Positions 1 through 8,784 of a stretch of DNA of 64,000 nucleotides are shown here, in pieces. Origin of the DNA: SZAS-103 sp038226665 (GTDB lineage Bacteria > Pseudomonadota > Gammaproteobacteria > Xanthomonadales > Xanthomonadaceae); assembly GCA_038226665.1 (NCBI GenBank), contig JBBRQI010000003.1, positions 114,176 to 178,175 on the forward strand. The letters are read 5' to 3'. Every line of letters begins with the position of its first letter. Within the stretch, counting starts at the first letter, position 1. Both the position numbers and the translations under genes were made by a program. The notes below the pieces were generated by a model that was not told where the DNA came from, made no database searches, and worked only from the letters and a program-made list of their open reading frames with translations.

Positions 1-537
1 ACCCGCCGCGGCGAGATACAAAGCGGCAGGGGAGCCAAGCCCGCCTGCACCGATCATCACGATGCATCCGGCCTCAAGCTTGCGCTGTCCCGCTTCGCCG
101 ACTTCCGGCAACTTCAGATGCCGCGAATAGCGTTCGTAGAAATCCGCATCGCCGTCACCAAGCGTTGGCTTCGTGATCGGCAAGCCTTCGGCGATCCAGC
201 GCGTTGTTCCACCTGCCACGGAAGCAAGGTTCGTATATCCGCTCGATTGCAGCGACTGCGCTGCGCGCATCGAACGTGCGCCGCTCTGGCAGATCAGCAT
301 GATTTCGACACGACGATCCGGAAGACTGTTTGACGGATTCGCTTCGAGTTCTGCCTTCGCGATACCGAGCGCGGCTTCAGCCTGGCCCATCGCACGCTCG
401 AATACTTCGCGCACATCGACGAGTACCGCACCGGAGCGTTGGCGCTGGCGCGCTTCGGCTGGAGAAATTTCCCTGATGACCTCATGATTGATGTCGCGAT
501 GAATAATCTCGCGATTGCCGGGATCGTGATCGCTCAT
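1..537 (-). CDS. moeB: Rhodanese-MoeB fusion: molybdopterin-synthase adenylyltransferase (3' end outside window)
   Basis: Partial gene; it starts at ATG 535-537 (minus) and runs open off the left edge, so 179 residues are visible. Residues about 20-120 form a rhodanese domain with the active-site loop CQSGARS. A MoeB/ThiF-type adenylating domain follows, beginning YERYSRHLKLPEVG and reaching the nucleotide-binding GAGGLGSP. Such enzymes adenylate the C-terminus of the small molybdopterin synthase subunit (MoaD) or related sulfur carriers, and the rhodanese domain can supply persulfide sulfur. Here the rhodanese is N-terminal, whereas in eukaryotic MOCS3-type fusions it is C-terminal. It lies 23 nt after moeA in the same direction, which supports a role in molybdenum cofactor synthesis. 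ThiF-type thiamine work cannot be excluded because the C-terminal half is missing. Confidence 0.85.
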   Translation of the reverse strand, partial: MSDHDPGNREIIHRDINHEVIREISPAEARQRQRSGAVLVDVREVFERAMGQAEAALGIAKAELEANPSNSLPDRRVEIMLICQSGARSMRAAQSLQSSGYTNLASVAGGTTRWIAEGLPITKPTLGDGDADFYERYSRHLKLPEVGEAGQRKLEAGCIVMIGAGGLGSPAALYLAAAG

Positions 538-560
538 GCGGCAATTATCCCTCGTGCGGA

Positions 561-1778
561 TCAGTAGCGCAGCACTTCGACCACCGCATCTTCCTGCAAC
601 GACTGCGGACCTTCCAGCAACACGATCAGGCAATCGCTATCGGCTGCACCGCGCAGGCGATGCGATGCCGTCGCCGGGTGCGGGGCGACGCGCAAGGTTC
701 CATCGGAACCGAAGTCCAGTTTTCCGCGCTGGAATTCGCGGCGATCGTGCGTTTTCGTGACCGGCATCGACAACCGTGCCGAGAATTCAGATAACAGCGA
801 CGCATCACCCTGCAAGCCGCGCAGCAGTTGTCTTCCCAGCGTCAGGAACGTCGCCAGCACCGACACCGGATTGCCAGGCAATCCGAGCACATGCGCCTGC
901 CCGATGGAGCCGAACAGCAGCGGCATGCCCGGGCGCATCAGCACTTTCCAGAAATGAATGTCGCCAAGTTCGCTGAGCAGCAATGGCAGATAATCCTTCT
1001 CGCCAGCCGAGACGCCACCGCAGGTGATTACCACGTCGAACGCATCGCCTGCGTCGCGCAGCAATCCACGCATGCGGTCGGGATCGTCGGGCAGGATCGG
1101 CCACGCGAAAGGCTCCAGTCCTGCAGCGACCAGCAGGTTCATCAGCAATGTGCGATTGCTGTCGTAGATCGCGCCGGCATCAAGCGGCTGCCCGGGCGGA
1201 CGCAATTCGTCGCCGGTGGTGAATACCGCGACGGTCGGGCGGCGTGCGACGGGCAATTCCGCCAGACCGACAGCCGCAGCAAGCGATGCCTGCACCGGCG
1301 TCAATCGCGTGCCCGCATGCAACAGCAGATCGCCGATCGCGACATCCTCGCCCGCACGGCGCACGTGCGCATCGCGTGCGACCGTTGTCGCCAGCACGAT
1401 CTGCTCGCCTTCGATGCGTGTGTTCTCCTTCATCACGACCGCATCAGCGCCTGCTGGCAACGGCGCGCCAGTGGTGATGCGCACGCATTGGCCAAGGCCG
1501 ATCTTGAAATCCTGTGGCGATCCGGCGAATTGTTCACCGATCACTCGCAGCGACGCGTTTGCTTCGCTCGCATCCGCCGCGCGCAATGCATAACCGTCCA
1601 TCGCGCTGTTGTCGAACGACGGCAATGCCATCGTTGCCCTGACATCCTCGGCGAGTACCCGGCCGGCAGTGCGCGCGACAGGCACGCGTTCGATCGGCAG
1701 GCGATGCGCAACCGCGATGGCACGCACGATGGCTGCGGCTTCGGCGAATACGATGCGAGTCGGGAATTTCTTGATCAC
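561..1778 (-). CDS. moeA: Molybdopterin molybdenumtransferase MoeA
   Basis: 405 residues, the usual length for MoeA, which inserts molybdate into adenylylated molybdopterin in the cytoplasm. Visible family motifs are DNSAMDGYA (residues 56-64), VFTTGDEL, the GGVSAGEKDY segment of the MoCF-binding domain, PGMPLLFG and GLPGNPVS. The C-terminal domain IV (from about residue 330) is present. It lies 21 nt after mobA and 23 nt before the rhodanese-MoeB gene, so the three are probably co-transcribed as a molybdenum cofactor maturation set downstream of der. The start MIKKFPTRIVFAEA is the first ATG and gives a complete N-terminus. Confidence 0.95.
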   Translation of the reverse strand: MIKKFPTRIVFAEAAAIVRAIAVAHRLPIERVPVARTAGRVLAEDVRATMALPSFDNSAMDGYALRAADASEANASLRVIGEQFAGSPQDFKIGLGQCVRITTGAPLPAGADAVVMKENTRIEGEQIVLATTVARDAHVRRAGEDVAIGDLLLHAGTRLTPVQASLAAAVGLAELPVARRPTVAVFTTGDELRPPGQPLDAGAIYDSNRTLLMNLLVAAGLEPFAWPILPDDPDRMRGLLRDAGDAFDVVITCGGVSAGEKDYLPLLLSELGDIHFWKVLMRPGMPLLFGSIGQAHVLGLPGNPVSVLATFLTLGRQLLRGLQGDASLLSEFSARLSMPVTKTHDRREFQRGKLDFGSDGTLRVAPHPATASHRLRGAADSDCLIVLLEGPQSLQEDAVVEVLRY

Positions 1779-1799
1779 GGCTGGTTCACGTCGGCTTGC

Positions 1800-2369
1800 T
1801 CACGTGAGGAAATCTTCTGGCGCATTGAGATTGCCGAAGTCTGCGCCATCGAAGTGCGCCACGTGAAGCGCCAGTTCGGCAACGATGCGATGCACGGCGC
1901 CTTCACCTTGCGTAAGCGCCTGCCTCACCACACTGCGTGCGCGGTTCGCTGGCCACAAAGCGATCAAAGATTGCAGCCCATTCGTATCCTGTGCGGCTGC
2001 ACCGCCCTCGCCTTCCGCAAGCAGACGCGTCAACAAATCGCGGGGGATTACGCGCAAATCGACAGGCACCGTGAACAGCAACGGAGTGGCGCAGATTGAA
2101 AGCAATGCATCGAGTCCAGCAAGCGGCCCGGAAAAACCCGGGACACGATCAGCGACGGCGCGCATGCCAAGCCTTGTGTAACGCTCGGGATCGCGATTCG
2201 CGCTGATCAATCGTGCCGAAAACTCCTCGCCAAGCGCATGCAGCGTCCGCTCGATCAGCGTTTCGCCGCGATAGACAGCCCATGCCTTGTCGGTTCCGCC
2301 CAGTCGTGTCGCGCGGCCGCCAGCGAGGATGCCGAGCGTGATGTCGCCGTGCGCGCGCATGAACGCCAT
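1800..2369 (-). CDS. mobA: Molybdenum cofactor guanylyltransferase MobA
   Basis: 189 residues, close to the usual length of about 190-200. MobA transfers GMP from GTP to Mo-molybdopterin to make the dinucleotide cofactor used by DMSO reductase-type enzymes. The nucleotidyltransferase signature LAGGRATRLGGTDK lies at residues 15-28, and the GPLAGLDALLS segment and PVDLRVIP (metal/nucleotide site region) follow. It starts 12 nt after the der stop codon and leads into moeA, so it may be read from the der transcript. Other in-frame ATG codons at residue 4 make the exact start uncertain by a few residues. Confidence 0.92.
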   Translation of the reverse strand: MAFMRAHGDITLGILAGGRATRLGGTDKAWAVYRGETLIERTLHALGEEFSARLISANRDPERYTRLGMRAVADRVPGFSGPLAGLDALLSICATPLLFTVPVDLRVIPRDLLTRLLAEGEGGAAAQDTNGLQSLIALWPANRARSVVRQALTQGEGAVHRIVAELALHVAHFDGADFGNLNAPEDFLT

Positions 2370-2381
2370 CGCGCCTTCCGA

Positions 2382-3785
2382 TTACTTTTTCGCGCGCTTG
2401 GCGATGCGGACGGCCCGTTGCTTCACTTTCTTCTGCTTTTCGGTAAGCGTGTTTTTCTTGCCTTCGTATGGGTTCGCGCCTTCGCGAAACTCGAACTTCA
2501 CCGGCGTGCCGACGAGTTTGAAGCGCTTGCGGAAGAAATTTTCCAGGTAGCGCTTGTAGCTTTCCGACAGCGACTTCAGGCGGGTGCCGTGGACGATGAA
2601 GGTCGGTGGATTTTCTCCGCCCGGATGCGCGTAGCGCATCTTCGACACGTGGCCGCGGATGGCCGGCGGCGGGAAGCTTTCGGTGGCGATCTCGATCGCC
2701 TTGGTGACTTCGGCGGTGCTGAACGTGCGCGTTGCCGACGCGTGCGCGCGATGGATCGCCTTGAACAATTCGCGCAGCCCGGAGCCGTGCTTCGCCGAAA
2801 TATGCAGCTTCTCGGCCCATACAACGAACGACAGTTTGCGATCGAGCATGCTCTCTGTCTGCTCGCGCTGATAAGTCGTCAGGCCATCCCACTTGTTCAC
2901 CACGATCACAAATGCACGCCCGGAATCGAGGATGTGGCCAAGCACGGTCGCGTCCTGTTCGGTCACGCCTTCCTGCGCGTCGAGCATCAGCGCGACGACC
3001 TGTGCGGAATGGATGGATTGCAGCGTCTTGATCACGCTGAACTTCTCGATCGCCTCCTGGACCTTGCCACGTTGGCGGATGCCGGCTGTATCGATCAAGC
3101 GATACTTGCGGCCATCGCGTTCCATGTCGACCGCGATCGAGTCGCGCGTCGTGCCGGGCGTGTCGGATGCGATCACGCGTTCTTCGCCGAGCAGGCGATT
3201 CACCAATGTGGATTTGCCGACGTTCGGGCGACCGACGATGGCGAGGCGCAGGCGTTCGGGATCGTCGAGCGCACCTTCGCTGCCGACGTCGACAGGCAGG
3301 CGCGTGGCGATTTCATCGATCAAATCCGAAATGCCGCGCTGGTGCGCAGACGACACGCCGAGCGGTTCGCCGATGCCGAAACGCATGAACTCGACCAGGC
3401 ATGCGTCTTCATCGAGTCCGTCGGTCTTGTTGACGACCAGCAGGATGGGTTTGGCGGTCTTGCGCAGCCACGCGAGGATGGATTCATCGAGCGCCGAAGG
3501 ACCTTCGCGGCCATCCACGATGAACAGCACGACATCTGCCTCTTCCACGCCCGCGCGTGCCTGCTGCGCGGTCAGTCCGGCCATGCCTTCTTCTTCGCCG
3601 GACAAGCCGCCGGTGTCCACAAGCGCAAATGGCTTGTCTTCGAGCAAACGACAGACGCCGTAATGGCGATCGCGAGTCACGCCGGGCTCGTCGTGGACGA
3701 GCGCGTCGCGACTACGCGTCAACGCATTGAAGAGGGTGGATTTGCCGACGTTCGGTCGGCCGACCAGGGCGACCAGTGGCAACAT
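2382..3785 (-). CDS. der: Ribosome biogenesis GTPase Der (EngA)
   Basis: 467 residues from ATG 3783-3785. A longer reading frame extends 51 codons upstream, but the family N-terminus is MLPLVALVGRPNVGKST, so the shorter start was chosen. It has two tandem GTPase domains, with GRPNVGKS at residues 9-16 and again at 185-192, NKTD at 119-122 and NKWD in the second domain. A KH-like C-terminal domain ends in a Lys-rich tail (EKQKKVKQRAVRIAKRAKK). Der is essential for 50S subunit assembly. It follows bamB, as in most gammaproteobacteria, across a 184-nt gap that contains a perfect 14-bp hairpin. mobA begins 12 nt downstream. Confidence 0.97.
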   Translation of the reverse strand: MLPLVALVGRPNVGKSTLFNALTRSRDALVHDEPGVTRDRHYGVCRLLEDKPFALVDTGGLSGEEEGMAGLTAQQARAGVEEADVVLFIVDGREGPSALDESILAWLRKTAKPILLVVNKTDGLDEDACLVEFMRFGIGEPLGVSSAHQRGISDLIDEIATRLPVDVGSEGALDDPERLRLAIVGRPNVGKSTLVNRLLGEERVIASDTPGTTRDSIAVDMERDGRKYRLIDTAGIRQRGKVQEAIEKFSVIKTLQSIHSAQVVALMLDAQEGVTEQDATVLGHILDSGRAFVIVVNKWDGLTTYQREQTESMLDRKLSFVVWAEKLHISAKHGSGLRELFKAIHRAHASATRTFSTAEVTKAIEIATESFPPPAIRGHVSKMRYAHPGGENPPTFIVHGTRLKSLSESYKRYLENFFRKRFKLVGTPVKFEFREGANPYEGKKNTLTEKQKKVKQRAVRIAKRAKK

Positions 3786-3932
3786 GTTTGCGGGACCGCT
3801 TGGGAATCGTTGGACTTTCGCACAACCAGCGATGCGAATCATCTGGCGGACAATCCGCGAGATGGAATGAAACGTAGCCGATGCTTCGCTGAACCAATGG
3901 TTCTTGAAACAGCCTCGGCTGCGCTTCGCAAG

Positions 3933-3964
3933 CGTCATGCCATCCGAAGACGGATGGCATGACG
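3933..3964. repeat. Perfect 14-bp inverted repeat after bamB
   Basis: Arms CGTCATGCCATCCG (3933-3946) and CGGATGGCATGACG (3951-3964) are exactly complementary around a 4-nt AAGA loop. It begins 6 nt beyond the bamB stop codon, in the bamB-der spacer. No T-run follows on either strand, so it is not a textbook intrinsic terminator. It could be a REP-like element, a partial attenuator or an mRNA-stabilising hairpin that lowers der expression relative to bamB. The rest of the spacer (3786-3932) shows nothing I can name. Confidence 0.8.
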
Positions 3965-3969
3965 ACGAA

Positions 3970-5178
3970 TCACTTGACGCGGAACGCGGCGATTTTGCCC
4001 TTGGTCGTCACGGCGACGAGGATGCCATCCGCAGAGACCTGCGGGGTTGCGCGGATTGCGTCGTTATGGCCGCCGATTTTTTCGCGTGCGACGATCGCTC
4101 CGCCATCTGCCTTCATCCAGTGCAGGTAACCCTGCAAATCGCCCACCACCACATATCCGCCCTGCACGGCCGGCTCGCTCAGCCAGCGATAGCCCAGTGC
4201 TTCCTGCTTCCACAGCGCACCGCCGGACGAACGATCGAGCGCCCACACCGTGCCCACCGCATCACTCAGGTACAGCGTATCGCCGCTGCGCGCGAGGCCG
4301 CCATAGCTCACCAGGGAATGTTCCCACAGAGGGTTGCCGGTATCCGGCGCGAACGCCGCGACCTTGCCCTTGTAGCTGGCTGCAAAAACGCCATCCGGGC
4401 TGACCACGACATCGCCATCGATGTCGGCCATGCGGTCGAGTTCGCTGCGACCATCCAGCTGCGCGACCGCCTGCTCCCAGACCTTGACGCCGTCCTGCGC
4501 GCGCACGGCAACCAGTGTGCCGTCTTCGTAGCCCAGATACACCAATCCATTGCCACCGAGGGCCGGCGATGGATTGCCACGCAAGCTCAGGGTCGGCAAG
4601 GGGTGTTCAAACGCCCAGCGACGCTTGCCGTCTGCGAGATCCATCGCGACAACATGGCCATCGCCGGAGCGCACGATCACGACGTTGCCGGCGACCAATG
4701 GAGTCGAGATGATTTCCGAACTGAGCTTCGCGCGCCAGCGTTCGGTTCCGGTATCGGCTGAGAATGCGACGACATCGCCGTTCACCGACCCGACAACGAC
4801 GCTGCCCGAGCCCACGCCAGGTTCGCCGGTCAGGCGCAGCTTGGTTTTGGTCTTCCAGATGTCGCGCCCGCTGGTCAGATCGAGCGCAGTCAGGTTCGCA
4901 CCGTAGCTATCGATGACATAGACACGGCCATCGGCGATCGTTGGATGATCGCGCAATCCAAGCAGCCGCTCGCCCTGGCCTTCCGAGCGCGACCAAAGCC
5001 GTTCCACGTTGATGCTCGGCGTGATCTTGGCAAGCGCGGCGGGCTCATGGATGTTGTCGCTGCCGCCAGCCTTGTGCATCCAGTCCTTGAACGTCGTGCA
5101 ACCGGTGATGGCTGCGATCAGCGCAGCAATGAGAACGATGCGGGATGTGTTCGTTGTTTCCTGATGGAAAACGGTCAT
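3970..5178 (-). CDS. bamB: Outer membrane protein assembly factor BamB
   Basis: 402 residues. BamB is a lipoprotein beta-propeller of the BAM complex that folds outer-membrane proteins. A signal peptide with lipobox AITGC (lipidated Cys27) is followed by repeated PQQ-type blades, for example VDSYGANLTALDLTSGRDIWK-like units with recurring LDLxxGxxxW patterns. Its start codon overlaps the stop of the upstream yfgM-like gene by 4 nt (ATGA, 5175-5178), so the two are translationally coupled. The neighbours yfgM-bamB-der match the conserved gammaproteobacterial order. Confidence 0.95.
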   Translation of the reverse strand: MTVFHQETTNTSRIVLIAALIAAITGCTTFKDWMHKAGGSDNIHEPAALAKITPSINVERLWSRSEGQGERLLGLRDHPTIADGRVYVIDSYGANLTALDLTSGRDIWKTKTKLRLTGEPGVGSGSVVVGSVNGDVVAFSADTGTERWRAKLSSEIISTPLVAGNVVIVRSGDGHVVAMDLADGKRRWAFEHPLPTLSLRGNPSPALGGNGLVYLGYEDGTLVAVRAQDGVKVWEQAVAQLDGRSELDRMADIDGDVVVSPDGVFAASYKGKVAAFAPDTGNPLWEHSLVSYGGLARSGDTLYLSDAVGTVWALDRSSGGALWKQEALGYRWLSEPAVQGGYVVVGDLQGYLHWMKADGGAIVAREKIGGHNDAIRATPQVSADGILVAVTTKGKIAAFRVK

Positions 5179-5837
5179 GCTTTCTTTGCCTCGGGTTTGG
5201 GAGCGACCCCGCCGAGATCGGCGAGTTTCATCTCGATGATGTCGCGATTTGGAGCGCCGGCCGGCATCTGCTTGAGCGCATTGGTGTATGCCGCGCGCGC
5301 AGCATCGGCATGTCCTAGCGCGCGTTCGGCGTCGCCGCGGATTTCATCGGCTACGGGCGCATCGCCTGGATCAGTCGTCGGGCCGAGCCGGGCCAGCGCA
5401 TCAGCTGGATGGCCAAGCGCGACCAGCAGGCGCGCGGCGCGCAGGCGCACAAGCGTGGCTAGCGCCGGATCGGAAACTGCGCCCATTGCATCAAGCGTGG
5501 CGAGCGCGGACTTGGCATCGCCGTCATCCGTCTGGTGGGCAGCGATGCGCAACCCGGCGAGGGTTGCGTAAGGCGTGTTCGCGTAATCGGCATGGAACGC
5601 CTTGGCGATCGCGGCGATCCGCCTCTCGTCGCCGTGACTGCGCACGGAATCGGTGAGAATCGAATAGGTCGTCGCCGCATCCTCGGCGTGCACTTCCTGC
5701 TTGCGTTCCCACCATTGCCAGCCGGCGATCAACGCCAGGCCGACGGCGATGCCGCCGATCATCGAGCCGCCATTGCTGCGCAGCCAGTTGCGGACCTGTT
5801 CGCCCTGTTCGTATTCTTCCTGATCGTCGATTGCCAT
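5175..5837 (-). CDS. YfgM-like tetratricopeptide membrane protein
   Basis: 220 residues with one N-terminal membrane segment (about residues 25-44, GSMIGGIAVGLALIAGWQWW), a short cytoplasmic N-terminus and a periplasmic TPR_21-type domain. In E. coli, YfgM associates with the SecYEG translocon and the chaperone PpiD and influences periplasmic folding. The assignment rests on position directly before bamB, length, topology and the acidic start MAIDDQEEYEQGEQVRNW. In many relatives hisS lies immediately upstream, but here the upstream gene is rodZ, 33 nt away. Confidence 0.85.
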   Translation of the reverse strand: MAIDDQEEYEQGEQVRNWLRSNGGSMIGGIAVGLALIAGWQWWERKQEVHAEDAATTYSILTDSVRSHGDERRIAAIAKAFHADYANTPYATLAGLRIAAHQTDDGDAKSALATLDAMGAVSDPALATLVRLRAARLLVALGHPADALARLGPTTDPGDAPVADEIRGDAERALGHADAARAAYTNALKQMPAGAPNRDIIEMKLADLGGVAPKPEAKKA

Positions 5838-5870
5838 GCTGTCGTGTGGGGCTGCGCCGAGGCGCGCTCG

Positions 5871-6830
5871 TCAAGGGGATGGAATGCCGTCGTCGACGGC
5901 GCGTTTGAAACCGCTTGCGTCGTGTCTGTTTTCAGTCGTGAATGGAGCTGATTCGATTGAAGCCGGTTCGATTGGAGCCGGTTTGCCGTCGGAGGATAGC
6001 GTAAAGCGCGTCATGTTCGCCTTCTGGAAGGCGCTGAGATCCAGCGGCTCGTCGTTGCGCAACACCAGTACCGAATTTGAATTGCGGAATGTGACGCGGG
6101 CGATGGCGTTGGCTTGATAATTGCGCACGCTGCCTGCCGAAACGGTTCCATGTTCGATCACGCGCCCATCGGTGCCGACGATATCGACCCAGCTATCGCC
6201 GCTGAAACGCATCTGCAATGCGGTGCTCGCGTTCATCGAACCCGGATTCGCGGTGCTAGCGCCTGCCGCGCCGGCCCAGCGATAGCTACCGAATGGCGCG
6301 ATCGAGGCGACGACTGGCGGTTCATTGTGCGCGTCGCGGATTTCCGTTTTCGCGCGTTCTGCATTGGCAGCGCCAGTCGCCGCAACCGGCGCCCCGTCGA
6401 GCGCGGTGAGCGCTGCCGTCGATTGCGTCAACTGGTTATGCGTCGCCAGCCAGACGACGGGAAGCACGATCGTCGCGGTGAGCACGACATAGATTCCCTG
6501 CCGTGTGAATCGCCTCAGGGCGTATTCGACACGCGAGTTGCGTGCGCTGCTGACCAACGCAGGTGGAGGAACCAGTGCTTGCGCGAACCGCGCTTCGACC
6601 GCGCCCATGGGAACGCCGACCAGTCGCGCGTAACTGCCGAACCGACCGCGTGCAAACACCGCGGCGCCGAGTTGGCCGTGGTCGTCGCGTTCCATCGCCT
6701 CGATGACAGCTGTCGGCAGTTTCAATTGCGTGGCGACGTCGTCGATGCGCATGTTTCTGGCTAGCCGGTGCGTGCGCAACTGCTGGCCGAGGCTGGATTG
6801 GGCGGAAGTGGGAGAGGATTCCGTCTGCAT
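5871..6830 (-). CDS. rodZ: RodZ-like cytoskeletal helix-turn-helix membrane protein
   Basis: 319 residues from ATG 6828-6830; a longer frame upstream overlaps pilW and is out-of-frame noise. Residues about 15-75 form a Cro/CI-type helix-turn-helix (LGQQLRTHRLARNMRIDDVA), a membrane segment lies at about 112-130, and a periplasmic DUF4115 domain ends the protein (SGDSWVDIVGTDG...). RodZ links MreB to the inner membrane in rod-shape maintenance. It starts 5 nt after the pilW stop. In many gammaproteobacteria ispG and hisS sit between rodZ and yfgM; both are absent here. Confidence 0.9.
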   Translation of the reverse strand: MQTESSPTSAQSSLGQQLRTHRLARNMRIDDVATQLKLPTAVIEAMERDDHGQLGAAVFARGRFGSYARLVGVPMGAVEARFAQALVPPPALVSSARNSRVEYALRRFTRQGIYVVLTATIVLPVVWLATHNQLTQSTAALTALDGAPVAATGAANAERAKTEIRDAHNEPPVVASIAPFGSYRWAGAAGASTANPGSMNASTALQMRFSGDSWVDIVGTDGRVIEHGTVSAGSVRNYQANAIARVTFRNSNSVLVLRNDEPLDLSAFQKANMTRFTLSSDGKPAPIEPASIESAPFTTENRHDASGFKRAVDDGIPSP

Positions 6831-6835
6831 GGAGG

Positions 6836-7624
6836 TCAATGCTGGCCTGCAGTGTATTGGGGAAATTCGTTGGCGAGCCTGTTGCGGTAATCGCGCGCGC
6901 CATCGTGGTTGCCGAGCTTGTCTTCGATCTGTGCGGCAAGATCGAGCGCATCGGGAGCGGCCTTTCCGCCATCCGCCAGCAGACGTTCCATGAAGCCGCG
7001 CGCGCGCATGTAGTCGCCGCGCTGGTATTGGATCGTCGCCATCGCCTGCAAGGCATCGGCATTGGCTGGATCCTGCGCGAGGATCTGCCGGCTGTAGCCT
7101 TCCGCGAGATCCGGCCTGCCGGCTTTGGCTGCGCAGGTCGCGGCGTTGCCCAGCGCGGCCAGCGGTGTCTTGTAGAACGGATCGGCCAGCGCCTTGCGGA
7201 ACAACGGATCGGCTTCGGCCGGATGCCCCGAGCGGCACAGCCACGCACCATAGTTGTTGAGGTAGTCGCCCTTGTCCGGCGCAAGTTTCGCCGCTCTTGC
7301 GTAGTTCGCCTCGGCGAGTGCGGGCCGATTGATCTTTTCGTACAGGAATCCGAGCATCGTATAGGCATCGGGCGACGACGAATCAAGCTTGACGGCATGC
7401 TGCAGCCGATCGAGCGCGATTTCGTACTGGCCTGTCTTGATGTATTCCTGGGCGAGTGCGACATCGTTTTGCGCAGCCACGTGCGGTGTGTTCGCGTCGC
7501 TCTTGAAATGCGGTATGGGCTGGGAGACATCCGTGACCCGGTTGCCCCTGATCATGTTGCAACCAGTCACGGCGCACAGCGCGCACAAGGCACCGATCAA
7601 CACGCATGCATCACGCAGCCGCAT
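6836..7624 (-). CDS. pilW: Type IV pilus biogenesis/stability lipoprotein PilW (PilF)
   Basis: 262 residues. The signal peptide ends in lipobox AVTGC (Cys22), and several TPR units follow (AYTMLGFLYEKINRPALAEANYARAAKLAP and others, residues about 50-240). PilF/PilW is the outer-membrane pilotin that localises and multimerises the PilQ secretin of type IV pili. The 3' end of rlmN overlaps its start by 14 nt, as in related genomes where rlmN-pilF are coupled. No other pilus genes are in this window. Confidence 0.92.
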   Translation of the reverse strand: MRLRDACVLIGALCALCAVTGCNMIRGNRVTDVSQPIPHFKSDANTPHVAAQNDVALAQEYIKTGQYEIALDRLQHAVKLDSSSPDAYTMLGFLYEKINRPALAEANYARAAKLAPDKGDYLNNYGAWLCRSGHPAEADPLFRKALADPFYKTPLAALGNAATCAAKAGRPDLAEGYSRQILAQDPANADALQAMATIQYQRGDYMRARGFMERLLADGGKAAPDALDLAAQIEDKLGNHDGARDYRNRLANEFPQYTAGQH

Positions 7625-8756
7625 GGACTACTCCTTGTTGCTCGAGTTTGCGACGAAATGCTTCCTGGCGACGGGTGCGGTCGAGCACCTGCCCTTTCAA
7701 CTGTCCGCACGCCGCGTCGATGTCGTCGCCGCGGGTGCGCCGCACCATCGTGAGCACCTGGTTGTCGAGAAGCAGCGACTGAAAATTGCGGATATCGCTT
7801 TCGTCCGAGCGCTCGTAGCTTGTGCCTGGGAACGGATTGAACGGAATCAGGTTGACCTTGGCGGCGTTGGCACGTTGCAACTTTGCATCCATGCTACGCA
7901 TCAGCTTGGCCAGCGCACGCGCATGTTCCGGGCGATCGTTGATGCCCTTCATCATCGTGTATTCGAATGTGATCGACGTGCGTGGCTTGCGCTGCGCATA
8001 GCGCACGCAGGCCTCCATCAATTCAGCGATCGGATATTTCTTGTTGAGCGGAACAAGTTGCGTGCGCAATTCATCCGTCGGCGCATGCAACGACACCGCG
8101 AGCGACACATCCGACTCGACCGACAACTTGTCGATCATGGGCACCAAACCTGCAGTCGACAAGGTAACGCGTTTGTTCGCAAGCCCGAACCCGAGGTCGT
8201 CGCGCATGATGCCCATCGCGCGCACCACGTTGTCGAAATTCAGCAGCGGTTCGCCCATGCCCATCATCACGACGTTGGTGAGCTTGCGCTGCTTGTGCGG
8301 CACGTTGCCCAGATGCTTTGCAGCGACCCACACCTGACCGATGATTTCGGCAGACGACAAGTTGCGGTTGAAGCCCTGGGTTCCAGTCGAACAGAACGTG
8401 CACGCGAGTCCGCAGCCAACCTGCGAGGACACGCATAGCGTGCCGCGCCCCTTGTCGGGAATGAACACGGCTTCGATCGCATTGCCGCCATCCATGCCCA
8501 GCAGCCATTTATGGGTGCCGTCCACCGAGGGTTTCTCAAACAGCACCTTCGGCGGCTCGACCACGCAGGCCGCGATAAGCTTGGCACGCAGCGGCTTGCC
8601 GAGATCGGTCATCTCGGCGAAGTCGGTCACATGCCGGTGATAGATCCATTTCATCACCTGCTCGGCGCGATAGCGCGCCTCGCCGATGCCAGCGAAGAAC
8701 GCGACCAGACCCGCGCGGTCAAGTTCAAACAAATTGACCGGGACTGGATTGATCAT
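7611..8756 (-). CDS. rlmN: Dual-specificity 23S rRNA/tRNA adenine-C2 methyltransferase RlmN
   Basis: 381 residues from ATG 8754-8756; a frame 38 codons longer was rejected because the conserved N-terminus is MINPVPVNLFELDRAGL. This radical-SAM enzyme methylates A2503 of 23S rRNA and A37 of some tRNAs. The iron-sulfur cluster motif CGLACTFC supplies Cys115, Cys119 and Cys122. The methyl-carrying and resolving cysteines correspond to Cys350 (AACGQ) and Cys108 (TLCVSSQVGC). It sits 28 nt after ndk and overlaps pilW by 14 nt. Confidence 0.97.
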   Translation of the reverse strand: MINPVPVNLFELDRAGLVAFFAGIGEARYRAEQVMKWIYHRHVTDFAEMTDLGKPLRAKLIAACVVEPPKVLFEKPSVDGTHKWLLGMDGGNAIEAVFIPDKGRGTLCVSSQVGCGLACTFCSTGTQGFNRNLSSAEIIGQVWVAAKHLGNVPHKQRKLTNVVMMGMGEPLLNFDNVVRAMGIMRDDLGFGLANKRVTLSTAGLVPMIDKLSVESDVSLAVSLHAPTDELRTQLVPLNKKYPIAELMEACVRYAQRKPRTSITFEYTMMKGINDRPEHARALAKLMRSMDAKLQRANAAKVNLIPFNPFPGTSYERSDESDIRNFQSLLLDNQVLTMVRRTRGDDIDAACGQLKGQVLDRTRRQEAFRRKLEQQGVVHAAA

Positions 8757-8784
8757 GGCGGATTCAATCGTCACGCAGCGGCGC

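Noticed and set aside
828..2099. Long open frame of 423 codons on the plus strand opposite moeA and mobA
   Set aside because: It is antisense to two clear genes, rich in Arg, His and Gln as expected from reading GC-rich genes backwards, and shows no family pattern.
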